Assembly: GCA_964036665.1 (NCBI GenBank)
Contig: OZ038530.1
Coordinates: 3,782,001-3,846,000, forward strand
Direction of reading: 5' to 3'
Length of the DNA stretch: 64,000 nt
Source: Gordius sp. MW1
Taxonomy: Eukaryota > Nematomorpha > Gordioida > Gordea > Gordiidae
The position numbers and the translations under genes are program-made. The notes beneath the pieces are model-generated. The model did no database searches and was not told the DNA's origin. It was given only the letters and a program-made list of their open reading frames with translations. Below, one piece after another: positions 27,393 through 41,400 of the stretch. How positions within the stretch are numbered: the first letter of the stretch is position 1; every line of letters starts with the position of its first letter.

Positions 27393-30300
27393 AGCGCTCA
27401 CCTTGCGATACAACAAACTAATCGCAACAATAAAACGTTGTCTTTTGTCAAAATGATAGTTCTCGCAGCTTAAAACCTCTTTTCGGAAGTCAATCGAGGA
27501 TAATAGGATTCTCAAATTGGCCTACTTTTATATATTTTTTTATGCTCTTTCACATAGTATCGAAAAAAATAAATATTTTTACCTCAAAATTTTTCACATA
27601 TTTTTCTTTGAACCGTATTCATCCGATGAAAGTTGTCGTTTTCAGACGTGGTTTCCATGATAAAAAGTAGAGATGTTAAAATGCTTATGTGCTACAACCA
27701 AAACCCATAGGAGATGTATGCATGCTACTACCATGGGTTATGGCTGTAGCATATAAGCATTTTAACATCTCTAATAAAAAGTAAAAATTTATCAGAATCA
27801 GAAAACTATTACTTTGAAATCATGATCGCAGAGTGCATTTTTGAAAAATTAAGCACTCACGTTGCGATACAACAAACTAATCGCAACAATAAAACGTTGT
27901 CTTTTGTCAAAATGATAGTTCTCGCAGCTTAAAACCTCTTTTCGGAAGTCAATCGAGGATAATAGGATTCTCAAATTGGCCTACTTTTATATATTTTTTC
28001 ATGCTCTTTCACATAGAATCGAAAAAAATAAATATTTTTACCTCAAAATTTTTCACAAATTTCTCTTTCAACCGTATTCATCCGATGAAAGTTGTCGTTT
28101 TCAGACGTGGTTTGATAAAAAGTAAAAATTTATCAGAATCAAAAAACTATTACTTTGAAATCATGATCGCATAGTGCATTTTTGAAAAATTAAGCACTCA
28201 CGTTGCGATACAACAAACTAATCGCAACAATAAAACGTTGTCTTTTGTCAAAATGATAGTTCTCGCAGCTTAAAACCTCTTTTCGGAAGTCAATCGAGGA
28301 TAATAGGATTCTCAAATTGGCCTACTTTTATATATTTTTTCATGCTCTTTCACCTAGAATCGAAAAAAATAAATATTTTTACCTCAAAATTTTTCACATA
28401 TTTTTCTTTCAACCGTATTCATCCGATGAACATTGTCGTTTTCAGACGTGGTTTCCATGATAAAAAGTAAAAATTTATCAGAATCAGAAAACTATTACTT
28501 TGAAATCATGATCGCATAGTGCATTTTTGAAAAATTAAGGACTCACGTTGCGATACAACAAACTAATCGCAACAATAAAACGTTGTCTTTTGTCAAAATG
28601 ATAGTTCTCGCAGCTTAAAACGTTTTTTCGGAAGTCAATCGAGGATAATAGGATTCTCAAATTGACCTACTTTTATAAATTTTTTCATGCTCTTTCACAT
28701 AGAATCGAAAGAAATAAATATTTTTACCTCAAAATTTTTCACATATTTTTCTTTCAACCGTATTCATCCGATGAAAGTAGTCGCTTTCAGACGTGGTTTC
28801 CATGATAAAAAGTAATAATTTATCAAAATCAGAAAACTATTACTTTGAAATCATGATCGCATAGTGCATTTTTGAAAAATTAAGCACTCACGTTGCAATA
28901 CAACAAACTAATCGCAACAATAAAACGTTGTCTTTTGTCAAAATGATAGTTCTCGCAGCTTAAAACCTCTTTTCGGAAGTAAATCGATGATAATAGGATT
29001 CTCAAATTGGCTTACTTTTATATATTTTTTCATGCTCTTTCACATAGAATAGAAAAAAATAAATATTTTTACCTCAAAATTTTTCACATATTTTTCTTTG
29101 AACCGTATTCATCCGATGAAAGTTGTCGTTTTCAGACGTGGTTTCCATGATAAAAAGTAAAAATTTATCAGAATCAGAAAACCATTACTTTGAAATCATG
29201 ATCGCAGAGTGCATTTATGAAAAATTAAGCACTCACGTTGCGATACAACAAACTAATCGCAACAATAAAACGTTGTCTTTTGTCAAAATGATAGTTCTCG
29301 CAGCTTAAAACCTCTTTTTGGAAGTCAATCGAGGATAATAGGATTCTCAAATTGGCCTACTTTTATATATTTTTTCATGCTCTTTCACCTAGAATCGAAA
29401 AAAATAAATATTTTTACCTCAAAATTTTTCACATATTTTTCTTTCAACCGTATTCATCCGATGAACATTGTCGTTTTCAGACGTGGTTTCCATGATAAAA
29501 AGTAAAAATTTATCAGAATCAGAAAACTATTACTTTCAAATCATGATCGCATAGTGCATTTTTGAAAAATTAAGGACTCACGTTGCGATACAACAAACTA
29601 ATCGCAACAATAAAACGTTGTCTTTTGTCAAAATGATAGTTCTCGCAGCTTAAAACGTTTTTTCGGAAGTCAATCGAGGATAATAGGATTCTCAAATTGA
29701 CCTACTTTTATATATTTTTTCATGCTCTTTCACATAGAATCGAAAGAAATAAATATTTTTACCTCAAAATTTTTCACATATTTTTCTTTCAACCGTATTC
29801 ATCCGATGAAAGTAGTCGCTTTCAGACGTGGTTTCCATGATAAAAAGTAAAAATTTATCAAAATCAGAAAACCATTACTTTGAAATCATGATCGCATAGT
29901 GCATTTTTGAAAAATTAAGCACTCACGTTGCGATACAACAAACTAATCGCAACAATAAAACGTTGTCTTTTGTCAAAATGATAGTTCTCGCAGCTTAAAA
30001 CCTCTTTTCGGAAGTAAATCGAGGATAATAGGATTCTCAAATTGGCCTACTTTTATATATTTTTTTATGCTCTTTCACATAGTATCGAAAAAAATAAATA
30101 TTTTTACCTCAAAATTTTTCACATATTTTTCTTTGAACCGTATTCATCCGATGAAAGTTGTCGTTTTCAGACGTGGTTTCCATGATAAAAAGTAAAAATT
30201 TATCAGAATCAGAAAACTATTACTTTGAAATCATGATCTCAGAGTGCATTTTTGAAAAATTAAGCACTCACGTTGCGATACAACAAACTAATCGCAACAA

Positions 30301-31330
30301 TAAAACGTTGTCTTTTGTCAAAATGATAGTTCTCGCAGCTTGAAACCTCTTTTCGGAAGTCAATCGAGGATAATAGGATTCTCAAATTGGCCTACTTTTA
30401 TATATTTTTTCATGCTCTTTCACATAGAATCGAAAAAAATAAATATTTTTACCTCAAAATTTTTCACATATTTTTCTTTCAACCGTATTCATCCGATGAA
30501 AGTTGTCGCTTTCAGACGTGGTTTCCATGATAAAAAGTAAAAATTTATCAGAATCAGAAAACTATTACTTTGAAATCATGATCGCATAGTGCATTTTTGA
30601 AAAATTAAGCACTCACGTTGCGATACAACAAACTAATCGCAACAATAAAACGTTGTCTTTTGTCAAAATGATAGTTCTCGCAGCTTAAAACCTCTTTTCG
30701 GAAGTCAATCGAGGATAATAGGATTCTCAAATTGGCTTACTTTTATATATTTTTTCATGCTCTTTCACATAGAATCGAAAAAAATGAATATTTTTACCTC
30801 AAAATTCTTTACACATTTTTCTTTCAACCGTATTCATCCGATGAAAGTTGTCGTTTTCAGACGTGGTTTCCATGATAAAAAGTAAAAATTTATCAGAATC
30901 AGAAAACTATTACTTTGAAATCATGATCGCATAGTGCATTTTTGAAAAATTAAGCACTCACGTTGCGATACAACAAACTAATCGCAACAATAAAACGTTG
31001 TCATTTGTCAAAATGATAGTTCTCGAAGCTTAAAACCTCTTTTCGGAAGTCAATCGAGGATAATAGGATTCTCAAATTGGCTTACTTTTATATATTTTTT
31101 CATGCTTTCACATAGAATCGAAAAAAATAAATATTTTTACCTCAAAATTTTTCACATATTTTACTTTCAACCGTATTCATACGATGAAAGTTGTCGTTTT
31201 CAGACGTGGTTTCCATAATAAAAAGTAAAAATTTATCAGAATCAGAAAACTATTACTTTGAAATCATGATCGCATAGTGCATTTTTAAAAAATTAAGCAC
31301 TCACGTTGAGATACAACAAACTAATCGCAA
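26720..31330. repeat. 4.6-kb long-range satellite duplication, left copy (partner 38,432-43,045)
   Basis: Rare markers here recur downstream at an offset of 11,712 bp (11,716 across one 4-base loss at about 28,114): cttctcgg (26,793), ctcttttcgaag (27,133), the MITE (27,668), gatgaacattgtcg (28,425), gaaagtagtcgctttcag (28,768), gatctcagagtgc (30,235), aaaattctttacac (30,801) and the aaaaaattaag/gttgagatac monomer (31,286). Left of 26,720 and right of 31,330 the diagnostic variants stop matching. The block spans about 13 monomers plus one MITE. Its first part after the MITE also resembles 9,338-10,930. Confidence 0.85.
27668..27773. mobile_element. hAT-type MITE, copy 5 (106 bp)
   Basis: Same sequence and flanking octamer (27,660-27,667 and 27,774-27,781). 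It lies inside the left copy of the 4.6-kb long-range duplication and corresponds to copy 8 at an offset of 11,712 bp. Confidence 0.85.
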
Positions 31331-33640
31331 CAATAAAACGTTGTCTTTTGTCAAAATGATAGTTCTCGCAGCTTAAAACCTCTTTTCGGAAGTCAATCGA
31401 GGATAATAGGATTCTCAAATTGGCTTCCTTTTATATATTTTTTCATGCTCTTTCACATAGAATTGAAAAAAAATAAATATTTTTACCTAAAAATTTTTCA
31501 CATATATTTCTTTGAACCGTATTCATCCGATGAAAGTTGTCGTTTTCAGACGTGGTTTCCATGATAAAAAGTAAAAATTTATCAGAATCAGAAAACTATT
31601 ACTTTGAAATCATGATCGCATAGTGCATTTTTGAAAAATTAAGCACTCACGTTGCGATACAACAAACTAATCGCAACAATAAAACGTTGTCTTTTGTCAA
31701 AATGATGGTTCTCGCAGCTTAGAACCTCTTTTCGGAAGTCAATCGAGGATAATAGGATTCTCAAATTGGCTTCCTTTTATATATTTTTTCATGCTCTTTC
31801 ACATAGAATTGAAAAAAAATAAATATTTTTACCTCAAAATTTTCACATATATTTCTTTGAACCGTATTCATCCGATGAAAGTTGTCGTTTTCAGACGTGG
31901 TTTCCATGATAAAAAGTAAAAATTTATCAGAATCAGAAAACTATTACTTTGAAATCATGATCGCATAGTGCATTTTTGAAAAATTAAGCACTCACGTTGC
32001 GATACAACAAACTAATCGCAACAATAAAACGTTGTCTTTTGTCAAAATGATGGTTCTCGCAGCTTAAAACCTCTTTTCGGAAGTCAATCGAGGATAATAG
32101 GATTCTCAAATTGGCTTCCTTTTATATATTTTTTCATGCTCTTTCACATAGAATCGAAAAAAATAAATATTTTTACCTAAAAAATTTTCACATATTTTTC
32201 TTTGAACCGTATTCATCCGATGAAAGTTGTCGTTTTCAGACGTGGTTTCCATGATAAAAAGTAAAAATCTATCAGAATCAGAAAACTATTACTTTGAAAT
32301 CATGATCGCATAGTGCATTTTTGAAAAATTAAGCACTCACGTTGCGATACAACAAACTAATCGCAACAATAAAACGTTGTCTTTTGTCTAAATGATAGTT
32401 CTCGCAGCTTAAAACCTCTTTTCGGAAGTCAATCGAGGATTATAGGATTCTCAAATTGGCCTACTTTTATATATTTTTTCATGCTCTTTCACATAGAATC
32501 GAAAAAAATTAATATTTTTACCTCAAAATTTTTCACATATTTTTCTTTCAACCGTATTCATACGATGAAAGTTGTCGTTTTCAGACGTGGTTTGCATGAT
32601 AAAAAGTAAAAATTTATCAGAATCAGAAAACTATTACTTTGAAATCATGATCGCATAGTGCATTTTTGAAAAATTAAGCACTCACGTTGCGATACAACAA
32701 ACTAATCGCAACAATAAAACGTTGTCTTTTGTCAAAATGATAGTTCTCGCAGCTTAAAACCTCTTTTCGGAAGTCAATCGAGGATAATAGGATTCTCAAA
32801 TTGGCTTACTTTTATATATTTTTTCATGCTCTTTCACATAGAATTGAAAAAAAATAAATATTTTTACCTCAAAATTTTCACATATATTTCTTTGAACCGT
32901 ATTCATCCGATGAAAGTTGTCGTTTTCAGACGTGGTTTCCATGATAAAAAGTAAAAATTTATCAGAATCAGAAAACTATTACTTTGAAATCATGATCGCA
33001 TAGTGCATTTTTGAAAAATTAAGCACTCACGTTGCGATACAACAAACTAATCGCAACAATAAAACGTTGTCTTTTGTCAAAACGATGGTTCTCGCAGCTT
33101 AAAACCTCTTTTCGGAAGTCAATCGAGGATAATAGGATTCTCAAATTGGCTTCCTTTTATATATTTTTTCATGCTCTTTCACATAGAATCGAAAAAAATA
33201 AATATTTTTACCTAAAAATTTTTCACATATTTTTCTTTGAACCGTATTCATCCGATGAAAGTTGTCGTTTTCAGACGTGGTTTCCATGATAAAAAGTAAA
33301 TATTTATCAGAATCAGAAAACTATTACTTTGAAATCATGATCGCATAGTGCATTTTTGAAAAATTAAGCGCTCACCTTGCGATACAACAAACTAATCGCA
33401 ACAATAAAACGTTGTCTTTTGTCAAAATGATAGTTCTCGCAGCTTAAAACCTCTTTTCGGAAGTCAATCGAGGATAATAGGATTCTCAAATTGGCCTACT
33501 TTTATATTTTTTTTATGCTCTTTCACATAGTATCGAAAAAAATAAATATTTTTATCTCAAAATTTTTCACATATTTTTCTTTGAACCGTATTCATCCGAT
33601 GAAAGTTGTCGTTTTCAGACGTGGTTTCCATGATAAAAAG

Positions 33641-33746
33641 TAGAGATGTTAAAATGCTTATGTGCTACAACCAAAACCCATAGGAGATGTATGCATGCTA
33701 CTACCATGGGTTATGGCTGTAGCATATAAGCATTTTAACATCTCTA
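33641..33746. mobile_element. hAT-type MITE, copy 6 (106 bp)
   Basis: Same sequence and octamer (33,633-33,640 and 33,747-33,754). The upstream monomers carry gcgctcacc and tagtatcg. The downstream cagagtg monomer carries gatggttc and the one-base loss ctcttttcgaag, a combination not seen right after any other copy. Confidence 0.85.
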
Positions 33747-36700
33747 ATAAAAAGTAAAAATTTATCAGAATCAGAAAACTATTACTTTGAAATCATGATC
33801 GCAGAGTGCATTTTTGAAAAATTAAGCACTCACGTTGCGATACAACAAACTAATCGCAACAATAAAACGTTGTCTTTTGTCAAAATGATGGTTCTCGCAG
33901 CTTAAAACCTCTTTTCGAAGTCAATCGAGGATAATAGGATTCTCAAATTGGCTTCCTTTTATATATTTTTTCATGCTCTTTCACATAGAATCGAAAAAAA
34001 TAAATATTTTTACCTAAAAATTTTTCACATATTTTTCTTTGAACCGTATTCATCCGATGAAAGTTGTCGTTTTCAGACGTGGTTTCCATGATAAAAAGTA
34101 AAAATTTATCAGAATCAGAAAACTATTACTTTGAAATCATGATCGCATAGTGCATTTTTGAAAAATTAAGGACTCACGTTGCGATACAACAAACTAATCG
34201 CAACAATAAAACGTTGTCTTTTGTCAAAATGATAGTTCTCGCACTTTTTTCGGAAGTCAATCGAGGATAATAGGATTCTCAAATTGGCCTACTTTTATAT
34301 ATTTTTTATGCTCTTTCACATAGTATCGAAAAAAATAAATATTTTTACCTCAAAATTTTTTACATATTTTTCTTTGAACCGTATTCATCCGATGAAAGTT
34401 GTCGTTTTCAGACGTGGTTTCCATGATAAAAAGTAAAAATTTATCAGAATCAGAAAACTATTACTTTGAAATCATGATCTCAGAGTGCATTTTTGAAAAA
34501 TTAAGCACTCACGTTGCGGTACAACAAACTAATCGCAACAATAAAACGTTGTCTTTTGTCAAAATGATGGTTCTCGCAGCTTAAAACCTCTTTTCGGAAG
34601 TCAATCGAGGATAATAGGATTCTCAAATTGGCTTCCTTTTATATATTTTTTCATGCTCTTTCACATAGAATCGAAAAAATAAATATTTTTACCTAAAAAT
34701 TTTTCACATATTTTTCTTTGAACCGTATTCATCCGATGAAAGTTGTCGTTTTCAGACGTGGTTTCCATGATAAAAAGTAAAAATTTATCAGAATCAGAAA
34801 ACTATTACTTTGAAATCATGATCGCATAGTGCATTTTTGAAAAATTAAGCGCTCACCTTGCGATACAACAAACTAATCGCAACAATAAAACGTTGTCTTT
34901 TGTCAAAATGATAGTTCTCGCAGCTTAAAACCTCTTTTCGGAAGTCAATCGAGGATAATAGGATTCTCAAATTGGCCTACTTTTATATATTTTTTTTATG
35001 CTCTTTCACATAGAATTGAAAAAAAATAAATATTTTTACCTCAAAATTTTTCACATATATTTCTTTGAACCGTATTCATCCGATGAAAGTTGTCGTTTTC
35101 AGACGTGGTTTCCATGATAAAAAGTAAAAATTTATCAGAATCAGAAAACTATTACTTTGAAATCATGATCTCAGAGTGCATTTTTGAAAAATTAAGCACT
35201 CACGTTGCGATACAACAAACTAATCGCAACAATAAAACGTTGTCTTTTGTCAAAATGATGGTTCTCGCAGCTTAAAACCTCTTCTCGGAAGTCAATCGAG
35301 GATAATAGGATTCTCAAATTGGCTTCCTTTTATATATTTTTTCATGCTCTTTCACATAGAATCGAAAAAAATAAATATTTTTACCTAAAAATTTTTTACA
35401 TATTTTTCTTTGAACTGTATTCATCCGATGAAAGTTGTCGTTTTCAGACGTGGTTTCCATGATAAAAAGTAAAAATTTATCAGAATCAGAAAACCATTAC
35501 TTTGAAATCATGATCGCAGAGTGCATTTTTGAAAAATTAAGCACTCACGTTGCGATACAACAAACTAATCGCAACAATAAAACGTTGTCTTTTGTCAAAA
35601 TGATAGTTCTCGTAGCTTAAAACCTCTTTTCGGAAGTCAATCGAGGATAATAGGATTCTCAAATTGGCTTACATTTATATATTTTTTCATGCTCTTTCAC
35701 ATAGAATTGAAAAAAAATAAATATTTTTACCTCAAAATTTTTCACATATATTTCTTTGAACCGTATTCATCCGATGAAAGTTGTCGTTTTCAGACGTGGT
35801 TTCCATGATAAAAAGTAAAAATTTATCAGAATCAGAAAACTATTACTTTGAAATCATGATCTCAGAGTGCATTTTTGAAAAATTAAGCACTCACGTTGCG
35901 ATACAACAAACTAATCGCAACAATAAAACGTTGTCTTTTGTCAAAATGATGGTTCTCGCAGCTTAAAACCTCTTCTCGGAAGTCAATCGAGGATAATAGG
36001 ATTCTCAAATTGGCTTCCTTTTATATATTTTTTCATGCTCTTTCACATAGAATCGAAAAAAATAAATATTTTTACCTAAAAATTTTTCACATATTTTTCT
36101 TTGAACTGTATTCATCCGATGAAAGTTGTCGTTTTCAGACGTGGTTTCCATGATAAAAAGTAAAAATTTATCAGAATCAGAAAACCATTACTTTGAAATC
36201 ATGATCGCAGAGTGCATTTTTGAAAAATTAAGCACTCACGTTGCGATACAACAAACTAATCGCAACAATAAAACGTTGTCTTTTGTCAAAATGATGGTTC
36301 TCGCAGCTTAAAACCTCTTTTCGAAGTCAATCGAGGATAATAGGATTCTCAAATTGGCTTCCTTTTATATATTTTTTCATGCTCTTTCACATAGAATCGA
36401 AAAAAATAAATATTTTTACCTAAAAATTTTTCACATATTTTTCTTTGAACCGTATTCATCCGATGAAAGTTGTCGTTTTCAGACGTGGTTTCCATGATAA
36501 AAAGTAAAAATTTATCAGAATCAGAAAACTATTACTTTGAAATCATGATCGCATAGTGCATTTTTGAAAAATTAAGCGCTCACCTTGCGATACAACAAAC
36601 TAATCGCAACAATAAAACGTTGTCTTTTGTCAAAATGATAGTTCTCGCAGCTTAAAACCTCTTTTCGGAAGTCAATCGAGGATAATAGGATTCTCAAATT

Positions 36701-36849
36701 GGCCTACTTTTATATATTTTTTTATGCTCTTTCACATAGTATCGAAAAAAATAAATATTTTTACCTCAAAATTTTTCACATATTTTTCTTTGAACCGTAT
36801 TCATCCGATGAAAGTTGTCGTTTTCAGACGTGGTTTCCATGATAAAAAG

Positions 36850-36955
36850 TAGAGATGTTAAAATGCTGATGTGCTACAACCAAAACCCATAGGAGATGTA
36901 TGCATGCTACTACCATGGGTTATGGCTGTAGCATATAAGCATTTTAACATCTCTA
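36850..36955. mobile_element. hAT-type MITE, copy 7 (106 bp, one substitution)
   Basis: Same element and octamer (36,842-36,849 and 36,956-36,963), with T to G at element base 19 (36,868), which unpairs one position in the terminal repeat. The change is shared only with copy 8. It is part of the 2,530-bp heptamer unit. Confidence 0.85.
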
Positions 36956-38431
36956 ATAAAAAGTAAAAATTTATCAGAATCAGAAAACTATTACTTTGAA
37001 ATCATGATCGCAGAGTGCATTTTTGAAAAATTAAGCACTCACGTTGCGATACAACAAACTAATCGCAACAATAAAACGTTGTCTTTTGTCAAAATGATAG
37101 TTCTCGCAGCTTAAAACCTCTTTTCGGAAGTCAATCGAGGATAATAGGATTCTCAAATTGGCCTACTTTTATATATTTTTTCATGCTCTTTCACATAGAA
37201 TCGAAAAAAATAAATATTTTTACCTCAAAATTTTTCACAAATTTCTCTTTCAACCGTATTCATCCGATGAAAGTTGTCGTTTTCAGACGTGGTTTCCATG
37301 ATAAAAAGTAAAAATTTATCAGAATCAGAAAACTATTACTTTGAAATCATGATCTCAGAGTGCATTTTTGAAAAATTAAGCACTCACGTTGCGATACAAC
37401 AAACTAATCGCAACAATAAAACGTTGTCTTTTGTCAAAATGATGGTTCTCGTAGCTTAAAACCTCTTTTCGGAAGTCAATCGAGGATAATAGGATTCTCA
37501 AATTGGCTTACATTTATATATTTTTTCATGCTCTTTCACATAGAATTGAAAAAAAATAAATATTTTTACCTCAAAATTTTTCACATATATTTCTTTGAAC
37601 CGTATTCATCCGATGAAAGTTGTCGTTTTCAGACGTGGTTTCCATGATAAAAAGTAAAAATTTATCAGAATCAGAAAACTATTACTTTGAAATCATGATC
37701 TCAGAGTGCATTTTTGAAAAATTAAGCACTCACGTTGCGATACAACAAACTAATCGCAACAATAAAACGTTGTCTTTTGTCAAAATGATGGTTCTCGCAG
37801 CTTAAAACCTCTTCTCGGAAGTCAATCGAGGATAATAGGATTCTCAAATTGGCTTCCTTTTATATATTTTTTCATGCTCTTTCACATAGAATCGAAAAAA
37901 ATAAATATTTTTACCTAAAAATTTTTTACATATTTTTCTTTGAACTGTATTCATCCGATGAAAGTTGTCGTTTTCAGACGTGGTTTCCATGATAAAAAGT
38001 AAAAATTTATCAGAATCAGAAAACCATTACTTTGAAATCATGATCGCAGAGTGCATTTTTGAAAAATTAAGCACTCACGTTGCGATACAACAAACTAATC
38101 GCAACAATAAAACGTTGTCTTTTGTCAAAATGATAGTTCTCGTAGCTTAAAACCTCTTTTCGGAAGTCAATCGAGGATAATAGGATTCTCAAATTGGCTT
38201 ACATTTATATATTTTTTCATGCTCTTTCACATAGAATTGAAAAAAAATAAATATTTTTACCTCAAAATTTTTCACATATATTTCTTTGAACCGTATTCAT
38301 CCGATGAAAGTTGTCGTTTTCAGACGTGGTTTCCATGATAAAAAGTAAAAATTTATCAGAATCAGAAAACTATTACTTTGAAATCATGATCTCAGAGTGC
38401 ATTTTTGAAAAATTAAGCACTCACGTTGCGA

Positions 38432-41400
38432 TACAACAAACTAATCGCAACAATAAAACGTTGTCTTTTGTCAAAATGATGGTTCTCGCAGCTTAAAACC
38501 TCTTCTCGGAAGTCAATCGAGGATAATAGGATTCTCAAATTGGCTTCCTTTTATATATTTTTTCATGCTCTTTCACATAGAATCGAAAAAAATAAATATT
38601 TTTACCTAAAAATTTTTCACATATTTTTCTTTGAACTGTATTCATCCGATGAAAGTTGTCGTTTTCAGACGTGGTTTCCATGATAAAAAGTAAAAATTTA
38701 TCAGAATCAGAAAACCATTACTTTGAAATCATGATCGCAGAGTGCATTTTTGAAAAATTAAGCACTCACGTTGCGATACAACAAACTAATCGCAACAATA
38801 AAACGTTGTCTTTTGTCAAAATGATGGTTCTCGCAGCTTAAAACCTCTTTTCGAAGTCAATCGAGGATAATAGGATTCTCAAATTGGCTTCCTTTTATAT
38901 ATTTTTTCATGCTCTTTCACATAGAATCGAAAAAAATAAATATTTTTACCTAAAAATTTTTCACATATTTTTCTTTGAACCGTATTCATCCGATGAAAGT
39001 TGTCGTTTTCAGACGTGGTTTCCATGATAAAAAGTAAAAATTTATCAGAATCAGAAAACTATTACTTTGAAATCATGATCGCATAGTGCATTTTTGAAAA
39101 ATTAAGCGCTCACCTTGCGATACAACAAACTAATCGCAACAATAAAACGTTGTCTTTTGTCAAAATGATAGTTCTCGCAGCTTAAAACCTCTTTTCGGAA
39201 GTCAATCGAGGATAATAGGATTCTCAAATTGGCCTACTTTTATATATTTTTTTATGCTCTTTCACATAGTATCGAAAAAAATAAATATTTTTACCTCAAA
39301 ATTTTTCACATATTTTTCTTTGAACCGTATTCATCCGATGAAAGTTGTCGTTTTCAGACGTGGTTTCCATGATAAAAAGTAGAGATGTTAAAATGCTGAT
39401 GTGCTACAACCAAAACCCATAGGAGATGTATGCATGCTACTACCATGGGTTATGGCTGTAGCATATAAGCATTTTAACATCTCTAATAAAAAGTAAAAAT
39501 TTATCAGAATCAGAAAACTATTACTTTGAAATCATGATCGCAGAGTGCATTTTTGAAAAATTAAGCACTCACGTTGCGATACAACAAACTAATCGCAACA
39601 ATAAAACGTTGTCTTTTGTCAAAATGATAGTTCTCGCAGCTTAAAACCTCTTTTCGGAAGTCAATCGAGGATAATAGGATTCTCAAATTGGCCTACTTTT
39701 ATATATTTTTTCATGCTCTTTCACATAGAATCGAAAAAAATAAATATTTTTACCTCAAAATTTTTCACAAATTTCTCTTTCAACCGTATTCATCCGATGA
39801 AAGTTGTCGTTTTCAGACGTGGTTTCCATGATAAAAAGTAAAAATTTATCAGAATCAGAAAACTATTACTTTGAAATCATGATCGCATAGTGCATTTTTG
39901 AAAAATTAAGCACTCACGTTGCGATACAACAAACTAATCGCAACAATAAAACGTTGTCTTTTGTCAAAATGATAGTTCTCGCAGCTTAAAACCTCTTTTC
40001 GGAAGTCAATCGAGGATAATAGGATTCTCAAATTGGCCTACTTTTATATATTTTTTCATGCTCTTTCACCTAGAATCGAAAAAAATAAATATTTTTACCT
40101 CAAAATTTTTCACATATTTTTCTTTCAACCGTATTCATCCGATGAACATTGTCGTTTTCAGACGTGGTTTCCATGATAAAAAGTAAAAATTTATCAGAAT
40201 CAGAAAACTATTACTTTGAAATCATGATCGCATAGTGCATTTTTGAAAAATTAAGGACTCACGTTGCGATACAACAAACTAATCGCAACAATAAAACGTT
40301 GTCTTTTGTCAAAATGATAGTTCTCGCAGCTTAAAACGTTTTTTCGGAAGTCAATCGAGGATAATAGGATTCTCAAATTGACCTACTTTTATAAATTTTT
40401 TCATGCTCTTTCACATAGAATCAAAAGAAATAAATATTTTTACCTCAAAATTTTTCACATATTTTTCTTTCAACCGTATTCATCCGATGAAAGTAGTCGC
40501 TTTCAGACGTGGTTTCCATGATATAAAGTAAAAATTTATCAAAATCAGAAAACTATTACTTTGAAATCATGATCGCATAGTGCATTTTTGAAAAATTAAG
40601 CACTCACGTTGCAATACAACAAACTAATCGCAACAATAAAACGTTGTCTTTTGTCAAAATGATAGTTCTCGCAGCTTAAAACCTCTTTTCGGAAGTAAAT
40701 CGATGATAATAGGATTCTCAAATTGGTTTTCTTTTATATATTTTTTCATGCTCTTTCACATAGAATAGAAAAAAATAAATATTTTTACCTCAAAATTTTT
40801 CACATATTTTTCTTTGAACCGTATTCATCCGATGAAAGTTGTCGTTTTCAGACGTGGTTTCCATGATAAAAAGTAAAAATTTATCAGAATCAGAAAACCA
40901 TTACTTTGAAATCATGATCGCAGAGTGCATTTTTGAAAAATTAAGCACTCACGTTGCGATACAACAAACTAGTCGCAACAATAAAACGTTGTCTTTTGTC
41001 AAAATGATAGTTCTCGCAGCTTAAAACCTCTTTTTGGAAGTCAATCGAGGATAATAGGATTCTCAAATTGGCCTACTTTTATATATTTTTTCATGCTCTT
41101 TCACCTAGAATCGAAAAAAATAAATATTTTTACCTCAAAATTTTTCACATATTTTTCTTTCAACCGTATTCATCCGATGAACATTGTCGTTTTCAGACGT
41201 GGTTTCCATGATAAAAAGTAAAAATTTATCAGAATCAGAAAACTATTACTTTCAAATCATGATCGCATAGTGCATTTTTGAAAAATTAAGGACTCACGTT
41301 GCGATACAACAAACTAATCGCAACAATAAAACGTTGTCTTTTGTCAAAATGATAGTTCTCGCAGCTAAAACGTTTTTTCGGAAGTCAATCGAGGATAATA

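Larger units (their letters stand above)
35005..39880. repeat. heptamer-plus-MITE higher-order unit, two copies at 2,530-bp spacing
   Basis: Seven monomers plus one 106-bp MITE form a unit seen at 35,005-37,350 and 37,535-39,880. All markers are offset by exactly 2,530 bp: the gatctcagagtg monomers (35,090 and 37,620 frames), ctcgtagcttaaaacc (35,609 and 38,139), cttacatttatat (35,668 and 38,198), ttgaactg (35,410 and 37,940), ctcttttcgaag (36,315 and 38,845) and the MITE (36,850 and 39,380). Both MITEs carry the same private base change, which supports direct duplication of one unit from the other. Confidence 0.9.

Noticed and set aside
7100-33289. 60-85 codon frames at 7100, 30340 and 33032
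   Set aside because: They are shifted reading frames across satellite monomers opened by one-base indels or alternative starts, with no family resemblance or conservation.
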